Part shown: positions 34,658 to 46,827 of the stretch, piece by piece
Layout: each line of letters begins with the position of its first letter
Position numbering within the stretch: the first letter of the stretch is position 1
Assembly (NCBI RefSeq): GCF_000003815.2
Contig: NC_049980.1
Span: 11,499,460-11,563,459, forward strand
Direction of reading: 5' to 3'
DNA length: 64,000 nt
Source: Branchiostoma floridae
Taxonomy: Eukaryota > Chordata > Leptocardii > Amphioxiformes > Branchiostomatidae
The notes under the pieces: model-generated
What the model was told of the DNA's origin: nothing
Database searches by the model: none
The model's input: the letters and a program-made list of their open reading frames with translations, nothing else
Translations under genes and position numbers: made by a program

Positions 34658-37600
34658 ATGGAGAAGTTGCTCTTATTTGGGGGATTTCTGTGTGCAGGCT
34701 TGTCGGCGGCTAATCCTCCACAAGGTGTCTACATCGCGGAAGGTATCGTCTCACGTTTATATGCATAACTCTTTGTCGTAAGATTGTCTAAGAAAACTTA
34801 CAGAAGGAAACAGAAATGAAGCAAAAGTCAGAGGCCATACTAGTATCCAAATTTATATCTAAAGCCAGATGTTATGAGACAAGATTGTCCGTTTTATGAC
34901 TGCCAGCGAAAACGTGTTTTGAATGTAATCTTATAGCTCGGTCTAGTTCTTTAACAGAAAGAACCTAAGATGATCTGGGTGGAAAGAGTGCTATTCAACA
35001 GGGTAAGGTTTCCACATGAAGGTCACACCGTAAGGTTATCATGTGTCTGTTACATATGCATTCTTAATAAATCTTAATTAATTAATATTCATTATTATTA
35101 TTCTTAAGTTCGGTATTGTGGTTATAAAACATTATATTGAGTCTAAACTGTAATGTTCTTCAGACTGTTGTGTACGGTGTTTAAACGCGTGTCAGGTCAC
35201 TGCCAGCCTACGGTTTTGTTCATGTTAATTGTTTGACAGGAGTTACCTATGTTGGTTGTTTCCACCACGGCCATGCACAAGTGCTCAACGTCAGTATTAG
35301 CACCGACTGCACTTCGTGTTCAACACCTCCCACGTGCATCGATGCCTGTCGAAACACCGACACAAGCTATGTCTACGTCGGTCTCAAGATCCCAGGACTG
35401 TGCTTCTGTGACTCGGCGTTACGTGGAGTGAGTCAAACGGATTCCGTCGATGGCCTTCAATGCGATGGAAGGTGTCCTGATAACAGAAACCTTGCCTGTG
35501 GTGCCTTAGACCATATGCTCGTCTATCAATGTAAGTTCTGGCTAGCAGTAGTTCGTTGGTACCGTCCTCGAGCTCATTCTAAGAAATTCTTAAGTTCTGT
35601 AAATCAAGTATACCTCCACACGTCACATTTAACATTTCTCGGTGACCCTATTATATGTACTGTTGTTGTTTCCACTTGTAATTTAACTGGTATACAATGA
35701 GTATTCTAATGTATCTATAGTGCCCACACTATTGCTTTGTATTTTTGGTGCAATCCTTGCGCGTACTCATTTATTGTAACAAGAGGTGTTCATTAACGTA
35801 TGTTTCTTTAAAAATGTGAATTATTGTTTCAGGGTCCCACATTATTCCCCCGCTGACAACAAGTATCCCACCGACAACAAGTTCCCCACCGACAACAAGT
35901 CCAGTCACGATCACATGTAAGTCTCCATGAGTCCTTAATCAGTACTTGAACAGATGCCGTTAAATCGTAAAATCCTCTCAAAGTGTGTAAAAGGCACTCG
36001 AATAACGGGAAAGTATGTAACGACCTAATAATCTATTTGCTGACCAGTATCTAAGGCGATGTTGATTTGATTATATGGATGGTATTCACGCGCGCATCAA
36101 TGTTTGGGCATTACCAAAACTAAAAAAAAAGTTTCCAACAATACTCAGCCGCAAAGTAAGCAAATATATGCCGTGGATTACAAAAACATATCAGAAAACG
36201 TATACTAATGTCATAGAACATTACGAGGTCAAAGATATGAAAGAACAAAAAATGAAGAATCTATTGAATTCGTTATACTAAATTTTATATTCTGTGTGTT
36301 CAGTCATTTGTTCAACCTTCCTGGCCACTTAGATTTCATAACGAAGGCTTTTTTTTGCTCAAACGTTTTTATTCCCACGCTCGCATCAGTTTTTGGATTC
36401 CAAGGAGATGTCATCCATATAATCAAATCAACATGGCCTAACAAACAAAACGTTCGACGGCCTAGACCTTCATCACAGAGCTTTCTTGTCGGTACGTTTT
36501 TTCACAGACACCTCCACTGGCACTGCCGCAAGCTTCACAACGACGCCGGAGCCTGAACTGACCACAATGTACAGGAAGGATAATAAACAGCCAGGCACTA
36601 ACACTGGTATGTAACATCATAAAATCCTGTGTAAGCGCTCATAAAATACCAAAGCCAACACTCTACCACTCGGTGTAAAACTGGACGAGATAAAGTTTAG
36701 ATTGTAAATTGTTGCCTAATACTGTTCCTGACGGAACTTCGTTACTTCTAGAAAAGTAGACTTGTCAATCTGACACCATCATTTTACTCCTGTCTCTTCT
36801 CAGGACTTGTGGTCGGACTGACCGTAGGAGCAACCGTTTTCTTGGGCATTGCTGTGGCTGTTGTCTACGTCTGTGTGCGTCGAAAGTGAGTTTAATGGAA
36901 CACAGTACTTATTCCAGCCATTGATACAATCCGAATTGATAAAACTTTACTTCCTTATCAACCTTTTTAACGTCAATATAAACATTTAGAAACTTTGAAA
37001 TTGATACAAATTGACTATGCATTTTAATTATATATCTTTTTGTTAAGTAATTCAAAACTACAAAATGATTATGTCTTTTTTAATTCAAGACAGACACGTA
37101 ACGTTAGACTCACTCGCAACAAAATCACAGAAATCTTCTTTTTTTCCTTTAAAAGCACGGCTACCGAGAGAGCACAGTACGTCGATGATCATATCCCAGA
37201 TGATCATCAGCGTTCACGGACCTATCAGGACACTCCTAATGAGAGGGGCCGCCCCATCCCAACTCCCCCATGTGACTCCTCAGACGTGTACCTAGAGCCA
37301 GGAGTATCTCTAAACGATCATGAATACTTCTGTCTTGATAGTCGTGATAATGCCCTGTCCAATGATGATCTAGATTACGCCACCCAACCACCCAACCAAA
37401 ATGCATCTTCAAGTGATGTTGATGGAGATTCCCTAATGTATGAAGACGTTATTGTTCCTAGTGATAAAAGAACGGATAACGAGAAAACACAGCGTTCAGT
37501 AACTGGTGAGAGGCGCCGCCCCACCCCATCTCCTCCCTCATGTGACTCAGACATTTACCTGGAGCCAGGAGTACCTGTAGACGATCGCGTATATGCATGT

Positions 37601-37945
37601 CTTGATAATCGTGATAATGTTCCCCCTGTAACCAATGTGTCAGATAGGCCCACTCCACCGACGTACAATGATGAATCTGAAGATTACGTAAACCAGTCAA
37701 TGATCCAAGGTTATCACGTCAATACATCGGAAACTGATAATGCTCTGTCCAGTAATGATGCAGATTGTGTAAATCAACCACCTGACGAATGTTATTATGC
37801 CAATGCGTCGGAAACTGGCTATGATCGAGTTTCCCAAATGTATGAAGACGTCATTGTTCCCAGACGGAACAGGGAAGAGGGGGATGAACAGTACATGAAC
37901 GTTGGCTACAGCCACAATGACGAGGACATTTACGTGAATGTGTAA
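34658..37945 (+). CDS. Receptor gene C: WSC domain, Thr-rich stalk, TM, type 1 tail
   Basis: Six exons: 34658-34742, 35240-35530, 35833-35916, 36508-36606, 36804-36885, 37156-37945; 476 aa in frame. Exon 1 is a signal peptide (MEKLLLFGGFLCAGLSA). Exon 2 is a complete WSC domain (VTYVGCFHHG ... TPPTCIDAC ... YVGLKIPGLCFCDSALRG ... LVYQ) with eight cysteines. WSC domains are known carbohydrate-binding modules (yeast Wsc1, Kremen). Exons 3-4 form a Pro/Thr mucin-like stalk with repeats of PPTTS. Exon 5 is the membrane helix (GLVVGLTVGATVFLGIAVAV) followed by RR. The 263-residue tail contains three YxxP-type YLEPGV or YEDVIVP pairs and several YxN motifs (DYVNQ, YANAS, YMNVGY, YVNV), with an internal duplication of the RGRPIPTPP...YLEPGV block. 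A role as a glycan-sensing signalling receptor is inferred. Confidence 0.9.
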
Positions 37946-39173
37946 CATCGGTAGCCGTTCGTGTGCCTGTGACAGTCTACAACAAGAACATACATATGCA
38001 CATCTCCAACATGAGCTGAGAGATAACAAGTTATGACATCTTGTATCTTCTTATCTACAATACATATACATGTAAGTCTGCTAGTTGCTTTCACATTTTC
38101 TAACATTATATACAAGAAATTGTAATAATTTGAAATATGTCATAATTGCCTGAAACATGACAAGGGTTAGAATACATCAATAGCAGAGATTAGTTCAATT
38201 ACATACCTCCAGACATAGTTCCTTTGTTTTGTTTTCTAAGCTGAGAAGGAACAATAAACGTTTTATTACGCAACCTTCCTTTTGTGTGAGATCCTCTTTT
38301 CGCCACCTGTTCTAATGTGTATACTCGTAACGTTAATTGATGGTGACAGATCTATCTAAAAATGGTTATGCCATCTTTAAATGATATACTTGCCATATTC
38401 CATATCAGCTAGTTAAAATCTTAGCTAATGAGTGAACCAAATTCCTCTTCTCACAAATACCGCCGAGTACAAGCGTACGGTTTATGACGCATGTGCAGGC
38501 GTGTTATAAAGTCAGCTATGAATATTTGCAACTAGAATCATGTTTCATGTGAGACCCGGATCTCTCTATAAACTAGAGACCCATGCCCGATGTATGTCTA
38601 TATCCCCTTAAACCTTCATCAGCAGACATCATGTCAGTAACGCTACAAACACGGTCTGTACAATTTGGTTTATTCTATGGAAAAAATACATGAAATAATA
38701 CAAATAAAGGTACGAAGACAAAGTGATGGCGGACTCAAGTTGTGTAACTTATTTTAGCGCCTCCACTTATACAAATATTGCAAATAATATATTAGACCGG
38801 ACTTTAATAAGTAAAAGATTAAATAAGTTGGGGTTGTGCTTTTTTGTCCTAATGACAACTGCATGTCAACTGTTAAAGTGGTATACGTGAGCTACGATTA
38901 CATATTGATCGGTTTTAATCAAACGCCACATCACTCATCCGCAGAGTTTGTTCAAGCAAATTACAAATACGCTCCCGCATTCCAAAACACACGTCTATTC
39001 AGTGGGCCCCCCTCCCCCTTTCGCTTTTAGTTTTACCCAACGCAAAGTGCCAAGTCACCAAATGAATTGTACCTTTGACCACGCATGGCGCTTGACTTCA
39101 GCTTTCGTGAGGAAGTAAATTTCTTTCCGGGTGTAATATTTTCCTGTTCAGAAGGCCTATAGATCTTTTTCTC
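37946..39173. other. 3' UTR of gene C and promoter region of gene D
   Basis: AATAAA at 38253-38258, in the context AAGGAACAATAAACG, is matched downstream of D (41949-41954), so the 3' ends were co-duplicated. The spacer around 38540-38680 also aligns with 42320-42470 after gene D. No separate gene is seen. Confidence 0.55.
39109..39119 (+). promoter_or_regulatory. Ets/PU-box-like site upstream of gene D
   Basis: GAGGAAGTAAA lies about 55 bp before the start codon, within a block (ACCTTTGACCACGC ... TTCGTGAGGAAG) conserved upstream of E. Confidence 0.4.
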
Positions 39174-41662
39174 ATGGAGACGTTGGTCCTACAAGTAGTG
39201 TTAGTAGTTCTGTCTGCAGGATTGTCGGTGGCTGATCCTCCGTATGGTCTTTACTCTGCGGAAGGTAAAAGTTCAACTTGTTTTCATGAGTAGGTATGAG
39301 GCCACAGTCTGATCAGACAAAAGAGTAACAGAGAAAAATAGACTTGACAGCAGAGCCACTTACAACTGTCTCCAAGCAGTTTGATGGGTTGTGAAAAGAG
39401 TCTATTAACACATTTTTAACATAAGCATTCATCCTCATATAGTAGAAGTACATTAGGGGACACAGTAATAGAACACTATTATTGAAACTTTCTGTTGGCA
39501 TCTTAGATCAGCTTACCTTCCGGTAGACCTAGATATATGAACTTCAAGGTTCAAGGTTCACCGTTGAGACAAGCTAACCTCACCCTCGTTCGGATGTTCA
39601 CAGCTAATTTCTGTGCTGTGACCTGTCCCTGGAGATTATAGGAATATGCGTAGTATGCACCGTAAAGGTATAGTTTACAGTATAACTCCAATACTCCAAT
39701 GATTTAACTAATGACGGATATTTCCTACAGGAATTTCATATGTCGGTTGTTTTGAACACGGCCAGCCACACCATGAAGAAGTCCTCAACGTCCAAATCAA
39801 TACTGGCTGCACTATTAACCACCCCGAATCATGCCTAACACCACCCACATGCGTCAATTCGTGCCAAAACACCAACACAAGCTTTATCTACATCGGTCTG
39901 AAGTTCCCAGGACTGTGCTTCTGTGACTCGGTGTTACGTGGAGTGAATGAAACAGATTCCGTCGATGGCCCTCACTGCAACGGATGGTGTGCTGGTGATT
40001 CACAACTTTCTTGTAGTACTTCACACAACATGCTCGTCTATCGATGTAAGTTCTGGTTAGTAGATTAGTTCCCTCGGCTGGTAATATAACGTCCTTGCAA
40101 GGCATTCTTAAAGTTCTGTAAATCAACTATACATACAATGTACTTTTGTGTTCACTTGTGATTGAACTTGAATACAATGAACTTGAAACAATGAGCTTGA
40201 ATACAATGAACTTGTCAATAAATACAGTTCCAATAAATGTATGGTTATTACACTTGAAGTTGGGTCGACGCAAGTATTGCTGTAATCCTAATACACTGGT
40301 ATGATAACAAGCAGTGCTCATTAACTCTCACAAATCTGAATTATATGTATATTGTTTCAGGGTCAAACATTCCTCCGCCGACAAGTCCAGTCATGATCAC
40401 GTGTACGTCCCTACGCAATGAGTCATTAATAATTAATAACTGTCAAATCGTAAAATCCTCTCATAATGGCACTCAAATACTGGGAAATAATGTGATGAAA
40501 TTAATTTTACCGAAAAGTTTACACAGAGCTGTCATGTGTGTGTTTTTTTCACAGATACTGGCCCCGTCACAGGGTACACGACAAGACCAGAAACTGTGCC
40601 GACCACAACTGACAAAGGGGATATTAAAAATTTACCACCAGTTAACACTGGTATGTATTTGTGACGTCACACAATCCCACACAAAAACCCATAATATCAT
40701 ACTAGATAAACAATCTACCACTGGGTGTAAAAAACTGAATGAGATGCATTCAAGATTGTAGAGTGTTTCCCTGGACTGGTGCTGCCTGCATAGTAAGTTA
40801 TGTAGTTCTTAACATTAAGTACTATTTGGCATCGTTATCGACTTTTTATCATTCCGTTTCTCAGGACTTATAGCCGGAGTGACCGTAGGGGCCACTGCTC
40901 TGGTGGTTATTGTCTTGTCTGGTGTATATGTCTATATGAGGCGAAAGTGAGTTCAGTGGACAAGATTACTACTTATTCAATCAAACCTTTCAATCTGAAG
41001 TGATAAAACTTGACTTTCTCAATCTCATTTACTTCTATTTATTTGATGTAACGTAACGTAAGCTATCGCAACCTATCGTAACCTATCGTCATTGAGGCAT
41101 TTTCAACTGAAAAGTTCTGCAAATTGATGTTTGTCAACGGATTAAATGATACAGGACACGTAACGTTAGAATACGAGAAAATACACTCACTATAGCTAAC
41201 AACAAAATAACAGAAAATTAATGTCTTCTCTTTCAAAGCAGGAGAACAACAGGGGATACTGGTACCGGTACTGAGAGAGCACATTATGTCAATGGCCAAT
41301 TCCTGGACGACGAACAGCGTGCACGGACCAATCAGGAGGTCTCTAACAGGAACCACCCCATCCCAACTCCCCCATGTGACTCCTCAGACGTGTACCTGGA
41401 GCCAGGAGTACCTATAGACGATCATGACTATATATGTCTTGATAATCGTGATAATGCTCTTTCCAATGATGATTCAAATTATGTAAACCAACCACCAAAC
41501 CACCGTTATGTCAATGCATCGGAAATTGGCGTTGGTCGAGATTCCGTAGTGTATGAAGACACTGTTGTTCCCAGGCGGAACAGGGAAGGGAGGGGTGGAC
41601 AGTACATGAATGTTGGCTACAATGTTGGTCACAATCAAGACAGGACTTATGTGAATATGTAA
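39174..41662 (+). CDS. Receptor gene D: WSC domain, short stalk, TM, type 1 tail
   Basis: Six exons: 39174-39264, 39731-40045, 40361-40402, 40555-40650, 40865-40946, 41239-41662; 349 aa. The signal peptide ends near VLSAGLSVADPP. The WSC exon reads ISYVGCFEHGQPHHEEVL ... TPPTCVNSC ... YIGLKFPGLCFCDSVLRG ... MLVYR. The stalk is shorter than in C (SNIPPPTSPVMIT, then TGYTTRPETVPTTTDK). The helix is GLIAGVTVGATALVVIVLSG. The tail has one YLEPGV block, NYVNQ, RYVNA, VYEDTVVP, YMNVGY and TYVNM, about half the length of the C tail. The last exon could start at 41239 or 41242; both keep the frame. Exon phases match C exactly, so D is a tandem duplicate of C. Confidence 0.9.
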
Positions 41663-42880
41663 CAACCGTGTCCCTCCAAGTATCAGGACAGGATACAACA
41701 GGAACATATAAATGCATATGTATGTAACCAACATGTGCTTAGAGATAACCGTAAAATGCATTTATCTACCACAATACCTGCTTTCACATTTTGTGGCGTT
41801 ACATGTAAGTAATTGTGTAACTATAAAATGTGTTTTAATTGTACCAGAGCATAACACATACGGAATAGAATGTATCAGTAACTAATTCAATTACATGTGA
41901 CCAGACTTAAAGTCGCTTTTATTTCTTATTATCCAAACTGAGATGGAACAATAAAGTTACGTTTCATTTCGAACCCCTATTTTGTGGAAATTCCTATTTT
42001 CGCCTCATGTTCTAACAATAAATCATGGTGAACAGATCTATCTAGAGATAATCATATATTTGCCATACTTCATCCGAGGTAATTAAAACCTCTTGCAAAT
42101 GCCTTCGAACACAACTATGCTCACCCGTGTTATGGAATCAACTATGCATGTATTTGTTTGCAGCTTGAGACGTACTGTGCAAACACACAGTAGCCCCGCC
42201 AGCTGAAAGGTAAATACACTGAGGTAACTTTTGATAAAGGCCAACCTAAACGTTTCGGTGACATACCATGACATGAATTCGAATTATACATGAACAAGTG
42301 AAATTAATTAAAGTTCGACTATTTCATATGAGACCCTCTATCTCTGTAAACTAGACACCCACACACCGATGCATATCCCTATCGCATTAAACATTCAGTA
42401 GCATAAGGTATACTATGTACAAGTAGATAAAATAAATAAAGTGTCAGTAACGCCATGAACATGGTCTGGACAAGTTAAGAGTTCTGCGCATGCTATAATG
42501 TTGTTTAAACGATAAGACAACTGGCAAAGTCGGTAGACACATGTACCTCGATATAACGCTATGTGAGCTATGATTACTCACAATTGATTTCAATATATAT
42601 TTTAAAGTTGTAGGTTCACATCTCTCTATCCCATGATTTGTAATCAACTTCCAAACAAGCCATCACATTCCAAACCACACACGCCTATTCAGTGATACTC
42701 CCCTCTCTCTTTCAACCAAAACAAAGAACCAAGTAACCAGAAATAGTTTACCTTTGACCGCGCACGGTGCATGACCTCAGCCTTCATGAGGAAGTAACTG
42801 TTTCTTTTCGAGTGAACATTTTGCAGTGAAAAAATCCGGAGTTAGTTGCATACATGAGAATGTCAGTAGATCATTATCTC
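41663..42880. other. 3' UTR of gene D and promoter region of gene E
   Basis: AATAAA at 41949-41954 is the probable polyadenylation signal. Sequence around 42320-42470 and 42700-42800 aligns with the corresponding region between C and D, marking the tandem duplication unit. No other gene is seen. Confidence 0.55.
42788..42798 (+). promoter_or_regulatory. Ets/PU-box-like site upstream of gene E
   Basis: GAGGAAGTAAC lies about 83 bp before the start codon, in the same conserved block as in gene D. Confidence 0.4.
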
Positions 42881-45800
42881 ATGGAGACTTTGGTTTTAGC
42901 TTTAGGAGTTCTGTCTGCTGGCTTGTCGGCGGCTGATCCTCCGGATGGTCTGTACACTGCGGAAGGTAAAAAAAGTTATAATTTTCATGTGTAGGTATCA
43001 CGCCGTAGTCTGATCAGAGTCAAAGGTGACAGACACAAATAGACATGGCAGCAGAGCCAGTTAATAACTGTCTCCAAGCAGTTTGTTGGCTTCTGAAAAC
43101 ATGAAAAATGTCTTTGCGTCTGTTAGGTATAGTTTACAGTATTACTCCAAGGCTGTATAGTGCAACTTGTGTTATCTTTTTCACAGGAGTTTCATACGTA
43201 GGTTGTTTTGAACACGGCCAAACACACCATGAAGATGTGCTCAACGTCCAAATCAATCATGACTGCACATTTAGCAGCTCCGGATCGTGTCTTACACCTC
43301 CCACGTGCATCAATTCGTGCCAAAGTATCAACACAAGTTACGTCTACGTCGGTCTCAGGCACCCAGGCTTCTGTTTCTGTGACTCGGCTTTACGTGGAGT
43401 AAATCAAACAGACTCTGTCGATGGTAAATTGTTTTGCGATGGGACGTGCGCTAACAACGTACAACTTGCCTGTGGTAACTCATACAACCTTCTTGTCTAT
43501 CAAGGTGAGTCATCATACGAGTTTCACTTCCGGCAAACTATACTTTCGAAAGGACACCATCATATTTGTAGTTTCGTGTCACTGTAAGGTTCCTAAAAAG
43601 CAACTATCCGAATAACTGGCACATGATTCCAGACTATGTGCATATACATGCAGAAACATTCCAGTACACAGCGTCACCTAAATATTTATACTCTGTCTGC
43701 ATATATCTTTGATAAGTGATTTTGGTGTCGTGATACTTTATACATAAATAACTTATAGCTCGTGTAGTTGCCTTATCCCTGTGGGGACTTGTTTTTGCAG
43801 TTGACGTTTCCGATATCATGCCTCAGACAACAACGCGTGTTGGGACGTGTAAGTCTCTTGTTATCCATCTGTTCACGATCTAGGTAGACGTTTGTAAATA
43901 AAAACAGAAAACCATTTATTTTCCGCCATCATCATCAAATGATGAAAAAATTATCTGAAAAGTTCATTTAAATAGTTGTGTAAGATAAAACATTAAGTAC
44001 TTTAAAAATTTAAATTCTAGATTCATTTTACAGCAACTGCAAATTCGTGGAGCTACGCGACAAAACCGGAAGAAGCAAAGACCAAAATTAAAATGGATAG
44101 TGCAAGGCCACAAAGTACCACAGGACGTGACATTGTTTAGTAAAGTAAAACACTTAATTTGAATAACCATTGTCAAATTCAAACATACTATCACGTGTTC
44201 CCGGTAGCATACAAGAACGCTATATGGACTGTATCGTGTTCATGTTTATGTTAAGATAATATATAAATTTTAGATTCATCTGTTAATTCTTGGAGCTACA
44301 CGACAAAATCGGAAGAAGCGAAGACCACACTTGAAATGGATAGTGCAAGGCCCCAAAGTTCTACAGGTACGTGACATCGTTTGGTAAAGGAAAGCACTCG
44401 AATAACCATCATCAAATTTAAACATACTAACACGTGTTTCCAGTAGCATACAACTTGAACGCTATATGGACTATATCGTGTTCATGTTCAAAAAACATCT
44501 AAGTTTTAGATTCATCTTACAGTAACTGCAAATTCATGGAGCTACACGACAAACCCGGAAGAAACAAAGACCACACTTAAAACAGATAGTGCAAGGCCCC
44601 AAATTTCCACAGGTACGTGAAATCGTTTATCAAAGAAAAAAGCTGATTTTAATCTGGAAATGCCGACATTTGCTTGAGAGCAAATGCAGCATATTTCAGC
44701 CATCTCCCTCCTCATGCAACAATAGACTGTTCCAAAATCACCCATGTGCAAAAAAAGGAACTCGTCTTACAAATCACTTCTATTAATCACACTTTAGCCG
44801 TGCACGTGCAGTCTTGAGGTGGGGGTAAACGACCTTGAGACGGTTGACCTTGAGTTCGTTGACCCTTTTGGCCATTGGAAAATGACCCCGAAAAATCCTC
44901 AAATATATCATTTTTAAGTGGTTCATACCAAATGTTATACATGGGTCATTTGTATAAATATCTAGAGCATCCCTTTACCAAATTGCAGGTCATTTGGTTG
45001 TAAAAAGAGGGTACAGGGGCCAAAAATGTCCTATTTTTGTAAAAAAAAAAAATGGCCAGAAAATCGCAAAATTAAGCATTTTGTTGTGCTGTATGCCAAA
45101 ATTGTTATTGTACCCATGTGTGCACATGTGAATGGCACCCCTATGCCAAATTTCAGGTATAATGACCATCATACGATTCAAACATGCTATTACGCGTGCC
45201 CATCAGCAAACAATATCGCTTTATGGATTAACATCATGTTCATGATGAAAAAAAAATTCCGTCTTCTTTTACTTTGCTCAGTAGCAATTATAGCTGGAGC
45301 GTCCGCTGGTGGTGCTGCCGTGTTGATTGCTGGGTCTGTGGTTGGTGTTTGCCTTTGGAGAAGGTGGGCTTACATTAGTTTCCATTATTTTTATTTTCAT
45401 TGACTTTGACAACATGACTGACGTAGTGGTGGCGCACGCAAGTCATCTACTTATGTTAACGTCATCACTATACAAATATACAAAAAATATAAACATAACC
45501 AGACTAAGCAAAATGCAAAATGAAGACTATGTAAACAATACTGATAACAAATGGAAATTAAATGTGTATGACAAAAGTTGGAATGCGCGCATGTCCGATC
45601 CCCCAGTGAGAAAAGGTCAAATTTTACAGAGAACTAAAAAGCTTCAGTTGCAAAAGTTTGCCGAGAAGTAATAACCTTTGCTTGCTTTAATTAGGGCAGT
45701 GAAGTATGTAGTGGGCGACTGTTTCGGACCGGTGTAACAGCGTTCTCGCCCCCCCCCAGCGATCTCGACCCCCCCCCCCCGGTTTTTCCCCCCCCTTTTG

Positions 45801-46827
45801 AGGTTTTCCCCCCCCCCCCCTCCAGAACCATAACAAGTTTCTATCGGGAGGGGGTATTAAGACCAGCTTGTTTGTAACATATGGGGTGCGCTACCCTGGT
45901 AATATACTGGCTATGAATACTAGGGAAAGAGTTATGTTTCAAACTCGTGTACTTATATCATTCGGAAACTGTATTTGGTGATTTATACCAATGAACTTCT
46001 AAAATTTCATGTAAACCCTTTGGGGGGGGCGAAATCGCTAAAGGGGGGCGAGATAGGGGAGGGCGAGATCGCTAGTGATTTCGCCCCCGGGGGGGGGGCG
46101 AGATCACGGGGGGGGCGAGATCGCTGTGACACCGGCACCCGCAGCTACATGCTGGGCTGTTACGTAGACCACGGAACAATTTTCCAATTTAGAATCTGAT
46201 TGGCTGATTCAAGTATCTATATGTATTGACTCGACTCCGGTGGTTTCAGCTAACATGACATCATACCTGCGTTGGCTCAGATGAACTCTTCAAGTTTGGT
46301 GGTTCGTGTATCACGCTGAAATTATTTGGTTGTTGGAGTGAAGCTACTTTGCTTTTCTTCTCAGAAAATCTGCGATGAGACGTGGTGACAAACCAAGTAC
46401 TTTCCACGCATTACAAAATGTGAATCGCCACACTTCTCAACCATCGTCAGCCCCCTACAGTAACCCTACGGTTCCACCGAACCTCTCCAACATTGACGCC
46501 CTGTACGCCAAACCTGACAAGAAAAGGAAACAGAAGAAGATGTCCAGTCCAGATGACCCCTCGTACCAGGACGTCATCCCCACTGGCGCTCAGCACCAGT
46601 ACGCAACGGTCAACGACGACCGCCCTCCCAACTCCTTGGCTCAACGGGACTCCAACCCGTATGACTCTATTCAGAGTGATCCTCAGTACGCTGTTGTCAA
46701 CAAAGGTCCGAAATACAGGCCCAATGTGGATGTAAATCCGATATACATGGGTGGGGAGACAGGAGTTTCACCGGAGCAAGAAATATCAGGCGTGATGGAA
46801 ATGGTTGATAATGTCATTTATGAATAG
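42881..46827 (+). CDS. Receptor gene E: WSC ectodomain of C/D class joined to type 2 tail
   Basis: Eight exons: 42881-42965, 43187-43504, 43801-43848, 44034-44126, 44274-44366, 44523-44612, 45282-45363, 46365-46827; 423 aa with no stop at any joint. The signal peptide (METLVLALGVLSAGLSA) and WSC domain (VSYVGCFEHGQTHHEDVL ... YVGLRHPGFCFCDSALRG ... LLVYQ) are close to D. Three consecutive stalk exons are copies of each other (SWSYTTKSEEAKTTL type). The membrane exon is small-residue-rich (AIIAGASAGGAAVLIAGSVV). The tail is not of the C/D kind. It matches F and G: ALYAKPDKK, DDPSYQDVIPTGAQHQYATV, NPYDSIQSDPQYAVV, VNPIYMGG and MVDNVIYE at the C terminus. The gene therefore looks like a recombinant between the C/D and F/G lineages. 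AATAAA at 47007-47012 is a likely polyadenylation signal. Confidence 0.85.
44034..44612 (+). repeat. Triplicated stalk exon of gene E
   Basis: Three tandem exon-intron units about 245 bp apart each contain TGGAGCTACxCGACAAAA and a GATAGTGCAAGGCC-type end. Copy 1 has lost one base of the shared donor (ACAGGTACGTGA becomes ACAGGACGTGA) and can use GAC/GTGACA. Copy 2 has lost the shared acceptor (TTACAG) and can use the upstream TTTTAG. Copy 3 keeps both. All three choices preserve phase 1. Confidence 0.8.
45729..46135. mobile_element. Inverted-repeat element of C and G tracts in gene E intron
   Basis: The left end CCGGTGTAACAGCGTTCTCG followed by a poly-C tract is matched by the complement of the right end (CCGGTGTCACAGCGATCTCG, then poly-C). 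Inside, further GCGATCTCG-poly-C units occur on the left and poly-G-CGAGATCGC units on the right. It looks like a small foldback or MITE-type insert; no target duplication could be fixed. The long homopolymers may also be assembly-sensitive. Confidence 0.6.
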
